This document shows, piece after piece, positions 62,701 through 64,000 of a stretch of DNA of 64,000 bases. The notes beneath the pieces were generated by a model that saw nothing but the letters and a program-made list of their open reading frames with translations, searched no databases and was not told the DNA's origin. How positions within the stretch are numbered: position 1 is the first letter of the stretch; each line of letters opens with the position of its first letter. Where the stretch lies: positions 33,667,245-33,731,244 of the forward strand of contig NC_066316.1 of NCBI RefSeq assembly GCF_022539315.1, written 5' to 3'. The translations under genes were made by a program, and so were the position numbers. Origin of the DNA: Serinus canaria (lineage: Eukaryota; Chordata; Aves; Passeriformes; Fringillidae).

Positions 62701-63369
62701 AGTATTTTAAAGAAAATTACAGTATTATTTAATTTAGGACAACTAATTAGTCACACTGGCATCTGCAGTTTGCATTTTCTGATTAAATAATGTACTAAAA
62801 ATGTGTGTATACATAAGAAGGGTGAATCAGACTTTTACAGAAACTATCAAGAATATCTCTAATTCTGGCAAATATGCTTGTCTATTTATGTAATGTAATG
62901 ACCACATTTGGCAAATAAAACTCCACCAATTCAAAACCTGACTTTTCAATTTGTTTCAAGGTCCACTAAAATGCCTCTGGCAATCTCACCAGCACCTATA
63001 ATGCAAACTGCCAAATGGGGATTATCATCTTTGCAAACACGCGTTCTTAAACTTGCACACTAGTTAAAAACAATTTAATTGCATGAAATTTGTGGTTAGT
63101 TAAGCAATGCACACAATTCCTCACGCACTGTTCCCCTCCGTACCTGTCTGTCTGTAGCTTCCAAGTCCGAGTGTGCTGAGCTGCATCCCCGTGGTGCTGC
63201 TGGTGCAGATGCTGAGGGTGCCGCCTTTGCTGCTGCTCCTGCTGGACTTCCACCCAACAGGGAGGGACAGTGGCTGAAAACCGTGGTGTCAAGGTCTCAA
63301 AACGGGTCAGTTCCACCAGGGATGTTAGTGTATCAAGGGAGAATGGCTGGTCCACCAAAAGATCAACTC
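1596..63369 (-). CDS. BIRC6: BIRC6 (BRUCE/Apollon), central 46 coding exons, partial at both ends
   Basis: This is the giant cytosolic/trans-Golgi IAP protein that works as a chimeric E2/E3 ubiquitin ligase against caspases-3/7/9, HTRA2 and SMAC, and in autophagy control. Identification rests on long runs of sequence that match vertebrate BIRC6 as I remember it, for example ITVIGRYGSTNARAKIPLGF (w17) and EFTLEQNFEVVSVSTISAV (w35), in the same order throughout. I placed 46 exons. Every junction has AG acceptors and GT donors except the GC donor of w46, and exon lengths and phases chain to 8,664 nt, about 2,888 residues, with no internal stop found. The WD40 and BIR domains (upstream) and the UBC catalytic domain (downstream) are outside the window. 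By rough memory of human numbering the piece spans about residues 1,000-3,900 of about 4,850. Exons are listed separately as w1-w46. Introns not listed separately are under about 1.1 kb, or their repeats are listed on their own, and I saw nothing else in them. Confidence 0.97.
1726..3446. other. Intron between w45 and w46
   Basis: AT-rich. A 14-base A run lies at 2328-2341. A 68-codon minus-strand ORF at 3034-3240 looks fortuitous (see rejected). No recognised transposon. Confidence 0.7.
3447..3590 (-). CDS. BIRC6: BIRC6 exon w45
   Basis: 144 nt, 48 codons, phase 0 to 0, reading VLCELFQSSPQRGNLPTSGN to FLQSPCP. Acceptor ccttctcag, donor TCCA|gtaaga. Ends the solenoid with helix FIRRLFLQLMLEDEKV before the ubiquitin-like module. 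Confidence 0.96.
4475..5255 (-). CDS. BIRC6: BIRC6 exon w44 (largest exon in the window)
   Basis: 781 nt, phase 2 to 0, reading ESLFNWSMSLPCNMVLKKAV to NQRLMAQ. Acceptor cttctacag, donor ACAG|gtgaga. It carries repeat helices (VLKKAVDSLLCSMCHIHP, ADLVAPVLRFLTEVGNSH, NPLWTALLFLLCHSG, ATVAFFLQCISCH) separated by a Ser-rich loop with a doubled TDDSK motif. A very long open frame for an exon, fully continuous with w43 and w45. Confidence 0.97.
7209..7284 (+). repeat. 31-bp direct repeat in the LTR U3-like region
   Basis: Two copies of a 31-base unit containing ggggaactgatacctatag, 45 bp apart start to start. Tandem duplication of U3 enhancer units is common in LTRs; the transcription factor involved is unknown. 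Confidence 0.9.
7283..7335. repeat. Perfect inverted repeat inside the LTR
   Basis: 24-bp arms (7283-7306 and 7312-7335) with a 5-base loop (ataac). The arms are exactly complementary. It sits 34 bp before the AATAAA of the LTR. Confidence 0.95.
8521..8742 (-). CDS. BIRC6: BIRC6 exon w43
   Basis: 222 nt, phase 2 to 2, reading RIQALLKWVSDSARVAAMKK to LDRELF. Acceptor tcttacag, donor TTGA|gtaagt. Helical throughout, including CVAAILWHSYELLVEYDL. Symmetric exon. Confidence 0.96.
9251..9359 (-). CDS. BIRC6: BIRC6 exon w42
   Basis: 109 nt, phase 1 to 2, reading DLNSPLLFGRLNGLSSDSTI to PGTKD. Acceptor cggcaag, donor GATAG|gtaatg. Conserved helix STIDILYQLGTTQD. Placed by phase and sequence. Confidence 0.95.
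9360..10533. other. Intron between w41 and w42
   Basis: Contains the 18-bp perfect inverted repeat at 9930-9969. Otherwise nothing recognised. Confidence 0.7.
9930..9969. repeat. Perfect 18-bp inverted repeat
   Basis: Arms ttcaacctttcctgtttt (9930-9947) and its exact complement (9952-9969) with a 4-base loop. Could be a small palindromic duplication or a MITE end remnant; no flanking duplication was found. Confidence 0.95.
10534..10790 (-). CDS. BIRC6: BIRC6 exon w41 (last solenoid block)
   Basis: 257 nt, phase 2 to 1, reading SIGWLRLLHHCLTHISDLEG to SGSDPA. Acceptor cttttcag, donor GCAG|gtgagt. Helices GWLRLLHHCL, ANLLQTCAALLMS and IGLKLIDILLRN mark a return to armadillo-like repeats. Confidence 0.96.
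10791..13227. other. Intron between w40 and w41
   Basis: Very AT-rich from 11.3 to 12.6 kb with no recognised feature, then an LTR-like element at 12708-13090. Confidence 0.7.
12708..13090 (+). mobile_element. Solo LTR-like element, passerine type, antisense to BIRC6
   Basis: The stretch begins tgtggtattcacattctctg and runs through ctgaacagagaatgagacat, a G/T-rich middle (ttgttgtttggattctggta) and a tail with short ATAGT repeats followed by AATAAA at 13024-13029. I recognise this arrangement as an abundant songbird LTR family (TguLTR5-like, from memory). The 5' end is clear and the 3' end is approximate because no matching target duplication was found. No internal retroviral sequence adjoins it. 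Confidence 0.7.
13228..13507 (-). CDS. BIRC6: BIRC6 exon w40 (third beta-sandwich)
   Basis: 280 nt, phase 1 to 2, reading TCPSSVSVEISADGVNMLPL to EDQVSKT. Acceptor tctgtag, donor CGAG|gtaaga. Strands SVSVEISAD, LTYIKIQLV, AVCLRLHRP and SQIKLLGLTAFG give the second half of the jelly roll. Its GC content is clearly above that of the surrounding intron. Confidence 0.97.
14087..14287 (-). CDS. BIRC6: BIRC6 exon w39 (start of third beta-sandwich)
   Basis: 201 nt, phase 1 to 1, reading GSITSSSPTAQPAEVLLQAT to HLASLA. Acceptor tttttgaag, donor GCAA|gtaagt. After PPHRRARSAAWSYIF the strand pattern DLTIHLPAAVLLKEIHIQP is that of a galactose-binding-like module, completed by w40. Confidence 0.96.
14288..16151. 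other. Intron between w38 and w39
   Basis: A 12-bp inverted repeat lies at 14972-15003. The 15.64-16.06 kb part is richer in GC than its surroundings, but I cannot assign it to a repeat or gene. Confidence 0.6.
14972..15003. repeat. 12-bp perfect inverted repeat
   Basis: aattgagcccat (14972-14983) and its complement (14992-15003), 8-base loop. Confidence 0.9.
16152..16346 (-). CDS. BIRC6: BIRC6 exon w38
   Basis: 195 nt, phase 1 to 1, reading GGVQLICNNMVTSTRAIVNT to HNFAPL. Acceptor atacacag, donor TTGG|gtgagt. The helix VNTARSMVSTIMKFLDSG is followed by the linker to the third beta-sandwich. Confidence 0.95.
16525..16621 (-). CDS. BIRC6: BIRC6 exon w37
   Basis: 97 nt, phase 0 to 1, reading GSLATCQLSEPLLWFILRVL to AFHDM. 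Acceptor gttctag, donor ATGG|gtaaga. One repeat helix pair, LSEPLLWFILRVLDTSEAL. Confidence 0.95.
16824..16855. repeat. 13-bp perfect inverted repeat
   Basis: gaaaaactcaaac (16824-16836) and its complement (16843-16855), 6-base loop, in the intron between w36 and w37. Confidence 0.9.
17153..17328 (-). CDS. BIRC6: BIRC6 exon w36
   Basis: 176 nt, phase 1 to 0, reading GASGLHLTKHENFHGGLDAI to CGYMGRQ. Acceptor tcatttag, donor GCAG|gtaagt. Helix GLFTILTTLSKKATTVQVML. Not evident as an isolated ORF, placed by phase and conserved sequence. Confidence 0.95.
17329..19462. other. Intron between w35 and w36
   Basis: 2.1 kb. No gene, RNA or recognised repeat. Confidence 0.65.
19463..20025 (-). CDS. 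BIRC6: BIRC6 exon w35 (large solenoid exon)
   Basis: 563 nt, phase 2 to 1, the second longest exon here, reading RGAFQTGQGPLDAQVKLLEF to SSAMAMII. Acceptor ttctttcag, donor ATTG|gtaggt. It holds several repeat helices (VSTISAVIESITFLVHHY, MFDLLKLINILVQLPL, VLANQQIMSQILSALG) and a Ser/Asp loop (TDSVSDEEKVSGGKD). The loop is the least conserved part against the mammalian sequence I remember. Confidence 0.97.
20026..22089. other. Intron between w34 and w35
   Basis: 2.1 kb. A purine-rich run lies at 20036-20064. Nothing else recognised. Confidence 0.65.
22090..22217 (-). CDS. BIRC6: BIRC6 exon w34
   Basis: 128 nt, phase 0 to 2, reading VGPTATQAMQEFLTRLQVHL to HILSTE. Acceptor gcttctag, donor GAAAG|gtaaat. 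Two helices, AMQEFLTRLQVHL and FSEFLLKLIHILS. Confidence 0.95.
23152..23285 (-). CDS. BIRC6: BIRC6 exon w33
   Basis: 134 nt, phase 1 to 0, reading AGPSSVIGAQESTAQLLVSD to GTNQHSPQ. Acceptor atttttaag, donor ACAG|gtaatg. Helix NLIHVLVKFLSG closes a repeat. Confidence 0.95.
23286..24892. other. Intron between w32 and w33
   Basis: 1.6 kb. Short ORFs on both strands here have no coding character I recognise. No repeat family assigned. Confidence 0.65.
24893..25003 (-). CDS. BIRC6: BIRC6 exon w32
   Basis: 111 nt, phase 1 to 1, reading ASVTSFLSVLAWYPNTLLRT to TNMQLN. Acceptor cttgacag, donor AATG|gtaagt. Armadillo-like helices VTSFLSVLAWY and WCLVLHSLTLMTNM. Confidence 0.95.
25181..25238 (+). repeat. 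Tandem duplication of about 30 bp
   Basis: aagaaacctcatcaacactt with cacaggaa (25181-25208) recurs at 25211-25238 with two substitutions. Period 30 bp, two copies, intronic. Confidence 0.85.
25906..26032 (-). CDS. BIRC6: BIRC6 exon w31
   Basis: 127 nt, phase 0 to 1, reading LESLLQLWLTLSLNSSSSGS to PVVSLNQ. Acceptor tctttcag, donor CAAG|gtaaaa. Helix LESLLQLWLTLSL then a loop containing ADIFLYNANRIPVVSL. Confidence 0.96.
26742..26885 (-). mobile_element. CR1 LINE fragment (old, diverged)
   Basis: The stretch around 26742-26810 (aggatcattggataattcag, attggaaggaacctttgcaa, ccaatccaatctgctcaaag) follows the reversed 3' region of avian CR1 elements. It has drifted considerably and its left end lacks the intact octamer tail, so the limits are approximate. 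Confidence 0.6.
27199..27353 (-). CDS. BIRC6: BIRC6 exon w30
   Basis: 155 nt, phase 1 to 0, reading LTQSPSGTDDSLLRGLHAAN to QVHHVQ. Acceptor tcttctag, donor TCAG|gtagag. Contains helix AQLIVQLSSIPMLSACFNKL. Open throughout in the expected frame. Confidence 0.95.
28292..28408 (-). CDS. BIRC6: BIRC6 exon w29
   Basis: 117 nt, phase 1 to 1, reading ALDARLEVGLEQQAELMLKM to LTNTSPT. Acceptor ttctgtag, donor ACAT|gtaact. Helical (VGLEQQAELMLKMMSTLEAD). An avian CR1 fragment lies 50 bp upstream in the preceding intron. Confidence 0.95.
28459..28593 (-). mobile_element. CR1 LINE 3'-end fragment
   Basis: Starts ttacagaatattctgaactg, gaagggacccacaaggatta, tccaactcct and ends near gttatcagcagcatactctg, aacaactgagct. 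This is the reversed 3' region of a passerine-type CR1. It is truncated, inserted in the intron between w28 and w29, and lies in the same orientation as BIRC6. Confidence 0.82.
29171..29324 (-). CDS. BIRC6: BIRC6 exon w28 (Tyr/Gly/Asn-rich segment)
   Basis: 154 nt, phase 0 to 1, reading PISSTWYDYWGAEYGTYNYN to VSISVSQ. Acceptor tttttaag, donor CAAG|gtaagc. An aromatic low-complexity stretch (WYDYWGAEYGTYNYNPYIGG) connects the acidic linker to the next solenoid. Confidence 0.96.
29325..30889. other. Intron between w27 and w28
   Basis: 1.6 kb. An A/G-rich stretch at 29.88-30.3 kb gives a 64-codon plus-strand ORF without recognisable similarity. No repeat assigned. Confidence 0.65.
30890..31023 (-). 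CDS. BIRC6: BIRC6 exon w27 (acidic segment)
   Basis: 134 nt, phase 1 to 0, reading GAPPLSSLEKDKDIDLELLQ to LAAKVFK. Acceptor tgattcaag, donor CAAG|gtatgt. Very acidic: DLELLQDLMEVDIDPLDIDL. Several Asp residues follow hydrophobic ones, so caspase-type cleavage here is conceivable but is only inference. Confidence 0.95.
31352..31507 (-). CDS. BIRC6: BIRC6 exon w26 (acidic linker)
   Basis: 156 nt, phase 1 to 1, reading GELLAPIAAEAMEESALGED to PLTHDIT. Acceptor atacccag, donor ACAG|gtaaat. Rich in Glu, Asp and Ser (GASAGDSDDSLQQS), so probably disordered. Confidence 0.95.
31888..32071 (-). CDS. BIRC6: BIRC6 exon w25 (helical solenoid)
   Basis: 184 nt, phase 0 to 1, reading VLARIANATRPTIHLCEIVN to CMLQDILA. 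Acceptor tttaatag, donor GCAG|gtttgt. Contains DISWGGAWAQYSLTCMLQ. Fully open in the expected frame. Confidence 0.95.
32445..32660 (-). CDS. BIRC6: BIRC6 exon w24 (helical solenoid)
   Basis: 216 nt, 72 codons, phase 0 to 0, reading HFKDLIRLRRTAEWPRSSLD to LLLFVCK. Acceptor tttctgcag, donor TAAG|gtaaac. Strong helix CISVVQKLALFLLSMDF. The frame stays open briefly past the donor; this is intron. Confidence 0.96.
32661..34620. other. Intron between w23 and w24
   Basis: 2.0 kb. Near 33.92-33.97 kb a short motif (tatttcaagagaaat) occurs twice with an inverted half copy between. No gene or recognised transposon. Confidence 0.65.
34621..34752 (-). CDS. BIRC6: BIRC6 exon w23 (basic coiled coil)
   Basis: 132 nt, 44 codons, phase 0 to 0, reading QLNLLKAKQKALVEQMEKEK to KLKQATSK. 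Acceptor cttttag, donor AAAG|gtatga. Almost entirely charged helix (LLKAKQKALVEQMEKEKIQ, LLVEQAKLKQ), so a coiled coil is likely. Symmetric exon. Confidence 0.96.
35173..35300 (-). CDS. BIRC6: BIRC6 exon w22 (basic linker into coiled coil)
   Basis: 128 nt, phase 1 to 0, reading GNQWSFINNSLHTQSLSRST to LVHHKQ. Acceptor ccattag, donor ACAG|gtgact. The Ser/Arg-rich first half is probably disordered; SRKIRKQLVHHKQ starts a basic helix that runs into w23. Confidence 0.95.
36097..36234 (-). CDS. BIRC6: BIRC6 exon w21 (solenoid; alternative donor region)
   Basis: 138 nt, phase 1 to 1, reading GVLDIPMISWVVMLVSRLLD to GKERERFLT. Acceptor attttgaag, donor ACAG|gtgcat, chosen because it joins in phase to GNQWSF of w22. 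The frame stays open past the donor for 28 codons to a TGA, and a second, weaker donor (ATGG|gtattg, exon end 36061) lies 36 nt further in the same phase. Confidence 0.93.
36235..38737. other. Intron between w20 and w21
   Basis: 2.5 kb. Contains the probable MIR relic at 37113-37195 and a short (CCCT)n tract near 37506-37520. Otherwise nothing recognised. Confidence 0.65.
37113..37195 (-). mobile_element. Ancient MIR-type SINE relic
   Basis: Read on the minus strand, ctacatgtgattttggatgg, then tttctgtgccttagttttct and gtctttaataatagtttgaa line up with the MIR core order: the GTGTGACC...CTTGGGCAAG part, CTCTGTGCCTCAGTTTCC and GGGGATAATAATAG. Many substitutions, as expected for an amniote-old insertion. 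The tRNA-related head is not evident. Confidence 0.6.
38738..38871 (-). CDS. BIRC6: BIRC6 exon w20 (helical solenoid)
   Basis: 134 nt, phase 2 to 1, reading RVFMLLSCIGQRSLSNSGVL to LPVHRRTE. Acceptor atttttag, donor GAAG|gtagcc. Helix VLESLLNLLDNLLSPL is typical of the repeats. Confidence 0.96.
39820..40039 (-). CDS. BIRC6: BIRC6 exon w19 (helical solenoid)
   Basis: 220 nt, phase 1 to 2, reading GHSVPVVLQSTFHAQACEEL to LLIFPQD. Acceptor ttaaaag, donor ACAG|gtaagg. Armadillo-like helices FHAQACEELFKHLCI and LHTGLLLVQLCGGERWW. Confidence 0.96.
40363..40384 (+). repeat. Poly(T) tract
   Basis: 22 consecutive T in the intron between w18 and w19. Read on the minus strand it is an A tail-like run, but no retrosequence precedes it. 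Confidence 0.95.
40875..40990 (+). mobile_element. CR1 LINE 3'-end fragment
   Basis: gcagcctggtctagtgaaag, ggtgttggaactggaggatc, tttaagatcccttcaaactc and a terminal ttctatgattct are the typical end of avian CR1 in plus orientation. 5'-truncated, antisense to BIRC6. Confidence 0.9.
41106..41452 (-). CDS. BIRC6: BIRC6 exon w18 (helical solenoid)
   Basis: 347 nt, phase 2 to 1, reading RYNLACHRLEILLQSIDLPP to LLSLLHSSN. Acceptor ccctttag, donor AATG|gttagt. Successive long helices (YQDCIQLQLQLNLAHHAVQR, RTIIRYLLDTLLSLLH). The segment KTLKEQSDPKELIQMS differs from the mammalian form I remember, suggesting a lineage-variable loop. Confidence 0.97.
41755..41963 (-). CDS. BIRC6: BIRC6 exon w17 (end of second beta-sandwich)
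   Basis: 209 nt, phase 0 to 2, reading ITVIGRYGSTNARAKIPLGF to LQEDIQC. Acceptor tctttcag, donor GCAG|gttaga. The last strand ITVIGRYG and FYYGHTYILPYE complete the sandwich, then a helix (DQHLAMMVALQEDIQC) starts the next solenoid block. Among the most conserved parts of the protein. Confidence 0.97.
42132..42346 (-). CDS. BIRC6: BIRC6 exon w16 (second beta-sandwich core)
   Basis: 215 nt, phase 1 to 0, reading GARRFVTLDFGRPILLTDVL to PPPVCRFMK. Acceptor tcacttag, donor GAAG|gtaaaa. The order of strands (RFVTLDFGRPILLTDVLIP, SLSIDIWTLGEE, RFMKITVIG in w17) is that of F5/8-type-C or APC10-like jelly rolls: the family-level fold is inferred from pattern, not computed. Confidence 0.96.
42818..42917 (-). 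CDS. BIRC6: BIRC6 exon w15 (start of second beta-sandwich)
   Basis: 100 nt, phase 0 to 1, reading NPLGSGLALAISHASHFLQP to SIIIERMHS. Acceptor tccttag, donor TCAG|gtaaaa. It leads into the galactose-binding-like fold completed by w16 and w17. Confidence 0.95.
43199..43241. repeat. (AT)n microsatellite
   Basis: About 21 perfect AT units, 76 bp past the donor of w14 in the intron towards w13-side numbering w15. Likely polymorphic. Confidence 0.97.
43318..43632 (-). CDS. BIRC6: BIRC6 exon w14 (coiled-coil end, Ala tract, Pro-rich linker)
   Basis: 315 nt, phase 0 to 0. It starts KAKLEAKLHQTT, runs through a polyalanine tract (eight Ala out of nine after TT), then a Pro/Thr-rich linker (HPSDVIPPTPKTTPLFM and TPPLTPPNEAV) and ends NKNTSKSRM. 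Acceptor ctccacag, donor AATG|gtaatt. A symmetric exon that could be skipped in frame, removing most of the disordered linker. An (AT)n microsatellite lies 76 bp past the donor. Confidence 0.95.
43833..43883 (+). repeat. Tandem duplication of 27 bp
   Basis: gagtaattatatggaataa occurs at 43833 and again at 43860 with a similar following stretch. Confidence 0.85.
44278..44465 (-). CDS. BIRC6: BIRC6 exon w13 (Ser/Gly linker and Gln-rich coiled coil)
   Basis: 188 nt, phase 1 to 0, reading MSTFGVTPAVGGLSSGTVGE to LLKLQQQ. Acceptor atgccag, donor ACAG|gttgga. A Ser/Ala/Gly linker passes into a coiled-coil helix (AEQQLQVLQEKQQQLLKLQQ) that continues into w14. Confidence 0.95.
45000..45134 (-). CDS. 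BIRC6: BIRC6 exon w12
   Basis: 135 nt, phase 1 to 1, reading GNGKISSCAAAEGSFTSLTG to TRIERDDA. Acceptor ctttttcag, donor GCAA|gtacgt. It contains LLEVEPLHFTCVSTSDGTRI, a strand-rich, highly conserved block. Skipping would preserve frame. Confidence 0.94.
46206..46339 (-). CDS. BIRC6: BIRC6 exon w11
   Basis: 134 nt, phase 2 to 1, reading RYGLYSSPFDPVLFDLEICG to IDLSDVLS. Acceptor tatttgcag, donor TCAG|gtatgt. The conserved SSPFDPVLFDLE is followed by a Ser/Asp-rich linker. The LTR at 48066-48430 lies upstream of this exon in the same orientation. Confidence 0.95.
46952..47018 (+). repeat. GTTT-rich low-complexity tract
   Basis: Repeated gtttg and gggtttt units over about 67 bp. Simple-sequence origin likely. 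Confidence 0.85.
48066..48430 (-). mobile_element. LTR-like element in sense with BIRC6
   Basis: Read on the minus strand it starts tgtagggggatagaatataa and ends near ctgctctcc...tctacaca. It has a CCAAT box (complement of 48301-48305), then TTATAAAAG (complement of about 48282-48290) with normal core-promoter spacing, and G/A-rich sequence downstream. That is the plan of a retroviral U3-R. Ends fit TG...CA, but no target duplication was found and the family is not named. GC content exceeds the flanks. Confidence 0.6.
49389..49432. repeat. Perfect 19-bp inverted repeat
   Basis: aattgcttccaagtacttt (49389-49407) and its complement (49414-49432) with a 6-base loop. Confidence 0.95.
50538..50685 (-). 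CDS. BIRC6: BIRC6 exon w10
   Basis: 148 nt, phase 1 to 2, reading GSVYWYFVLLNYVKDEDLAG to MEALLQT. Acceptor aatgcag, donor ACAAG|gtagta. Strongly helical (ACASLLTAVSRQLQDRL). The reading frame of this exon is open across its whole length although it is too short to stand out by itself. Confidence 0.95.
50686..51851. other. Intron between w9 and w10
   Basis: 1.2 kb. A GC-richer island at about 50970-51230 stands out from the AT-rich intron. It gives a 60-codon minus-strand ORF rich in Gly, Ser and Arg, which I do not recognise; it may be an old retrotransposon or LTR remnant. Confidence 0.5.
51852..51949 (-). CDS. BIRC6: BIRC6 exon w9
   Basis: 98 nt, phase 2 to 1, reading SNGRCDPSQQGFGSVLLKAL to PAAATG. 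Acceptor tttttgtag, donor GGCG|gtacgt. It holds one helix (GSVLLKALLDNM) and an Ala-rich turn. Continuous with w8 and w10 by phase and sequence. Confidence 0.95.
52223..52354 (-). CDS. BIRC6: BIRC6 exon w8 (helical repeat)
   Basis: 132 nt, phase 2 to 2, reading SSKEGNDSLLSKTRKCVSDI to ARFLALCI. Acceptor ttttcacag, donor TCAG|gtcagt. Two helices, SDIIRVCFFEAGRSIAHKC and ARFLALCI, continue the repeat started in w7, only 115 bp away. Confidence 0.95.
52470..52631 (-). CDS. BIRC6: BIRC6 exon w7 (helical repeat)
   Basis: 162 nt, phase 2 to 2, reading RVQRCAMLQFSEFHEKLL to GVYSNGPG. Acceptor ctccccag, donor GCAG|gtaagg. Helix-forming segments (LQFSEFHEKLLTTLC, then HAQSLVLDTLCWLAGV) are typical of armadillo-like repeats. 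Skipping would keep the frame. Confidence 0.95.
53454..53584 (-). CDS. BIRC6: BIRC6 exon w6 (linker)
   Basis: 131 nt, phase 0 to 2, reading EKPSSKIEATTSSRKSDNLR to KKTSISKE. Acceptor aataaaag, donor GAAAG|gttagt. A Ser/Thr/Lys-rich disordered start is followed by CDLLQEVSVTIRRFKK, a conserved amphipathic stretch. The gene symbol follows from exon order and matching sequence. Confidence 0.93.
53746..53786. repeat. (CA)n microsatellite
   Basis: About 20 CA units with one CG interruption, in the intron between w5 and w6. Confidence 0.95.
54088..54266 (-). CDS. BIRC6: BIRC6 exon w5
   Basis: 179 nt, phase 1 to 0, reading GMAGGKYRSFLIHVKAV to SLLAKVAAGK. Acceptor acttttag, donor CAAG|gtaatg. The first half is strand-like (KYRSFLIHVKAVNDRGTEEI); the end is a short helix (SLASLLAKVAAGK) leading to the linker in w6. 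Confidence 0.95.
54491..54622 (-). CDS. BIRC6: BIRC6 exon w4
   Basis: 132 nt, phase 1 to 1, reading CLRLCPFLEEHKEDILCGPV to TSPKLVK. Acceptor tttctaag, donor AAAG|gtaaag. It contains the conserved stretch GLDLSGHAGMLTLTSPKL. Strand-rich; probably packs with w5 as a further beta module. It could be skipped in frame. Confidence 0.95.
54623..55851. other. Intron between w3 and w4
   Basis: 1.2 kb. Contains the CR1 tail at 55146-55193 and a segment at about 55425-55485 with some resemblance to the promoter part of the LTR at 48.3 kb. Confidence 0.6.
55146..55193 (-). mobile_element. CR1 LINE terminal fragment
   Basis: tcataggatcatagaatagt then ttgggttggaaaggaccttg is the reversed end of avian CR1, including its terminal octamer repeats. 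Only about 48 bp is recognisable. Confidence 0.9.
55852..55980 (-). CDS. BIRC6: BIRC6 exon w3 (linker; NAGNAG acceptor)
   Basis: 129 nt, phase 1 to phase 1, reading AAVDRQIAFPLSPAHNIEVE to MDVEEPQ. The acceptor is ambiguous: two AGs three bases apart (cag then aag) allow the exon to start at 55980 or 55983, the longer form adding one Glu without changing the frame. Donor CAAT|gtaagt. The acidic end (EEMQYMDVEEPQ) leads into w4. This is one of the more diverged exons, consistent with a flexible linker. Confidence 0.88.
55981..55986 (-). promoter_or_regulatory. Tandem NAGNAG 3' splice site of w3
   Basis: The minus strand reads ttc-cag-aag directly before CAGCAG, so splicing at the first AG adds GAA-type Glu (exon start 55983) and at the second omits it (55980). 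Both keep the reading frame. Confidence 0.75.
55984..58796. other. Intron between w2 and w3
   Basis: 2.8 kb. No gene, RNA or repeat family recognised. A small palindromic purine/pyrimidine patch lies near 56615-56652. Confidence 0.65.
58797..58957 (-). CDS. BIRC6: BIRC6 exon w2 (first beta-sandwich, continued)
   Basis: 161 nt, phase 2 to phase 1. It reads SNSWDEHVFELVLPK to APGLGKVN. The alternating strand pattern (HVFELVLPKACMVGHVDFKF, then NIPQIQVTLLKN) is typical of the carbohydrate-binding-like modules of BIRC6. Acceptor cctgacag, donor AATG|gtaaga. It lies 4.2 kb downstream of w1. Confidence 0.95.
58958..63143. other. Intron between w1 and w2
   Basis: 4.2 kb, AT-rich. Several ORFs of 60-100 codons occur but none has a recognisable product. 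No transposon recognised. Confidence 0.65.
63144..63369 (-). CDS. BIRC6: BIRC6 exon w1 (start of first beta-sandwich, His/Gln-rich loop)
   Basis: 226 nt, entered in phase 1 and left in phase 2. It reads from G-VDLLVDQPFSLDTL to TWKLQTD. The acceptor is ttattcag and the donor ACAG|gtacgg. A strand-rich segment (TPRFSATVPPCWVEV) is followed by a Gln/His-rich insert (EQQQRRHPQHLHQQHH), which is probably a disordered loop. This begins the first of three galactose-binding-like beta-sandwich modules in the window. The preceding exon is outside it. Confidence 0.95.
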
Positions 63370-64000
63370 CTGAATAATTACAGCACATACATTCATTACT
63401 ACATAGATATTTTTTCAGAACATCCTACTAATATAGTTTGAAATACATCAGAACTGCTATAGGCAAAATGAACTACAAGTCATATGAAGGTTTTTCAGTT
63501 AAAAAAGAATAATAATAAACCCCCCAACCCCCCAAAGCACCACCCTAAACAAACAACAACAAAAAACAACTACAGAAAATCCTAACACAAGCAACCAAAC
63601 ATCCCAGCCTTGAAGCTTGTATCCTTTGAAGGGAGTTCACTCAGAATAAATTTTCTAAATACTGAGAGCTCTGAGCATGCCGTCTGGAATTCAGCCAGAG
63701 GCATCAGGAATAAGTAATTAGCCAGCTATACTTTGAAGATGTAAAGCTGATTAAACATTTTTTTTAACATCCCTACTGACTTGGATAAAAAAAATTATTT
63801 CATGAAAACAGACATAAAGAATTACTGTGCATTTTTATCACTGTCTAAAACATTACTTTAGCCTCTGACTACCAATATTGACTTGTTTTATGGTGGACTC
63901 TGAAAACATTGTAGTTTTAATAGGTACTCCCAATTCACCTTAAAAGAGGGGTAAGTGAAAAACAAACATGATTTATGTTATGCACTTAAAAAATGCTGGG
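63370..64000. other. Intron upstream of w1 (truncated by window edge)
   Basis: A/C-rich low-complexity sequence at about 63518-63570. No exon seen; the preceding BIRC6 exon lies beyond the window. Confidence 0.65.

Noticed and set aside
1..64000. A previously undescribed system, CRISPR array, operon or second gene
   Set aside because: All coding signal belongs to one vertebrate gene in 46 exons. There are no regular spaced repeats, no tRNA or rRNA cloverleaf that I could identify, and no other open frame with coding character.

Overview
The window is a vertebrate, almost certainly avian, nuclear segment. It is AT-rich, has no bacterial gene organisation, and carries short exons with consensus splice sites separated by introns of 0.1 to 4.2 kb. 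The avian call rests on several CR1 LINE 3'-end fragments with the typical bird tail (reading 'catagaatagtttgggttgg' in reverse) and on solo retroviral LTRs. One LTR, near 12.7-13.1 kb, resembles a family I associate with passerine genomes, so a songbird is likely but not proven.

One gene fills the window: BIRC6 (BRUCE/Apollon), the giant inhibitor-of-apoptosis E2/E3 ubiquitin ligase, transcribed on the minus strand. I placed 46 consecutive coding exons, called w1 (63144-63369) to w46 (1596-1725). Their boundaries obey AG/GT rules apart from one GC donor, and their phases chain without a break. Together they give 8,664 coding bases, or about 2,888 residues. This is the central part of a protein of about 4,850 residues. 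The N-terminal WD40 and BIR regions lie beyond the right edge. Most of the ubiquitin-like domain and the catalytic UBC domain lie beyond the left edge.

Layout along the protein: w1-w2 form a first beta-sandwich with a His/Gln-rich loop. w3-w12 are linkers and helical repeat blocks. w13-w14 hold a Gln-rich coiled coil, an Ala tract and a Pro/Thr linker. w15-w17 form a second galactose-binding-like beta-sandwich. w18-w21 are helical solenoid, w22-w23 a basic coiled coil, w24-w25 solenoid, and w26-w28 an acidic segment followed by a Tyr/Gly-rich one. w29-w38 are a long armadillo-like solenoid, w39-w40 a third beta-sandwich, w41-w45 the last solenoid block, and w46 the start of the ubiquitin-like module. 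All of it is scaffold that holds the dimeric ring around caspase, SMAC and HTRA2 clients.

The introns hold three LTRs (7.0-7.4 kb and 12.7-13.1 kb antisense to the gene, 48.07-48.43 kb in sense), four CR1 fragments, a probable ancient MIR relic (about 37.1 kb), an (AT)n and a (CA)n microsatellite, and several perfect inverted repeats. I saw no second protein gene, RNA gene or novel system. The most interesting points are splice-level ones (a GC-AG intron, a NAGNAG acceptor, an alternative donor) and an LTR with a 24-bp perfect hairpin.
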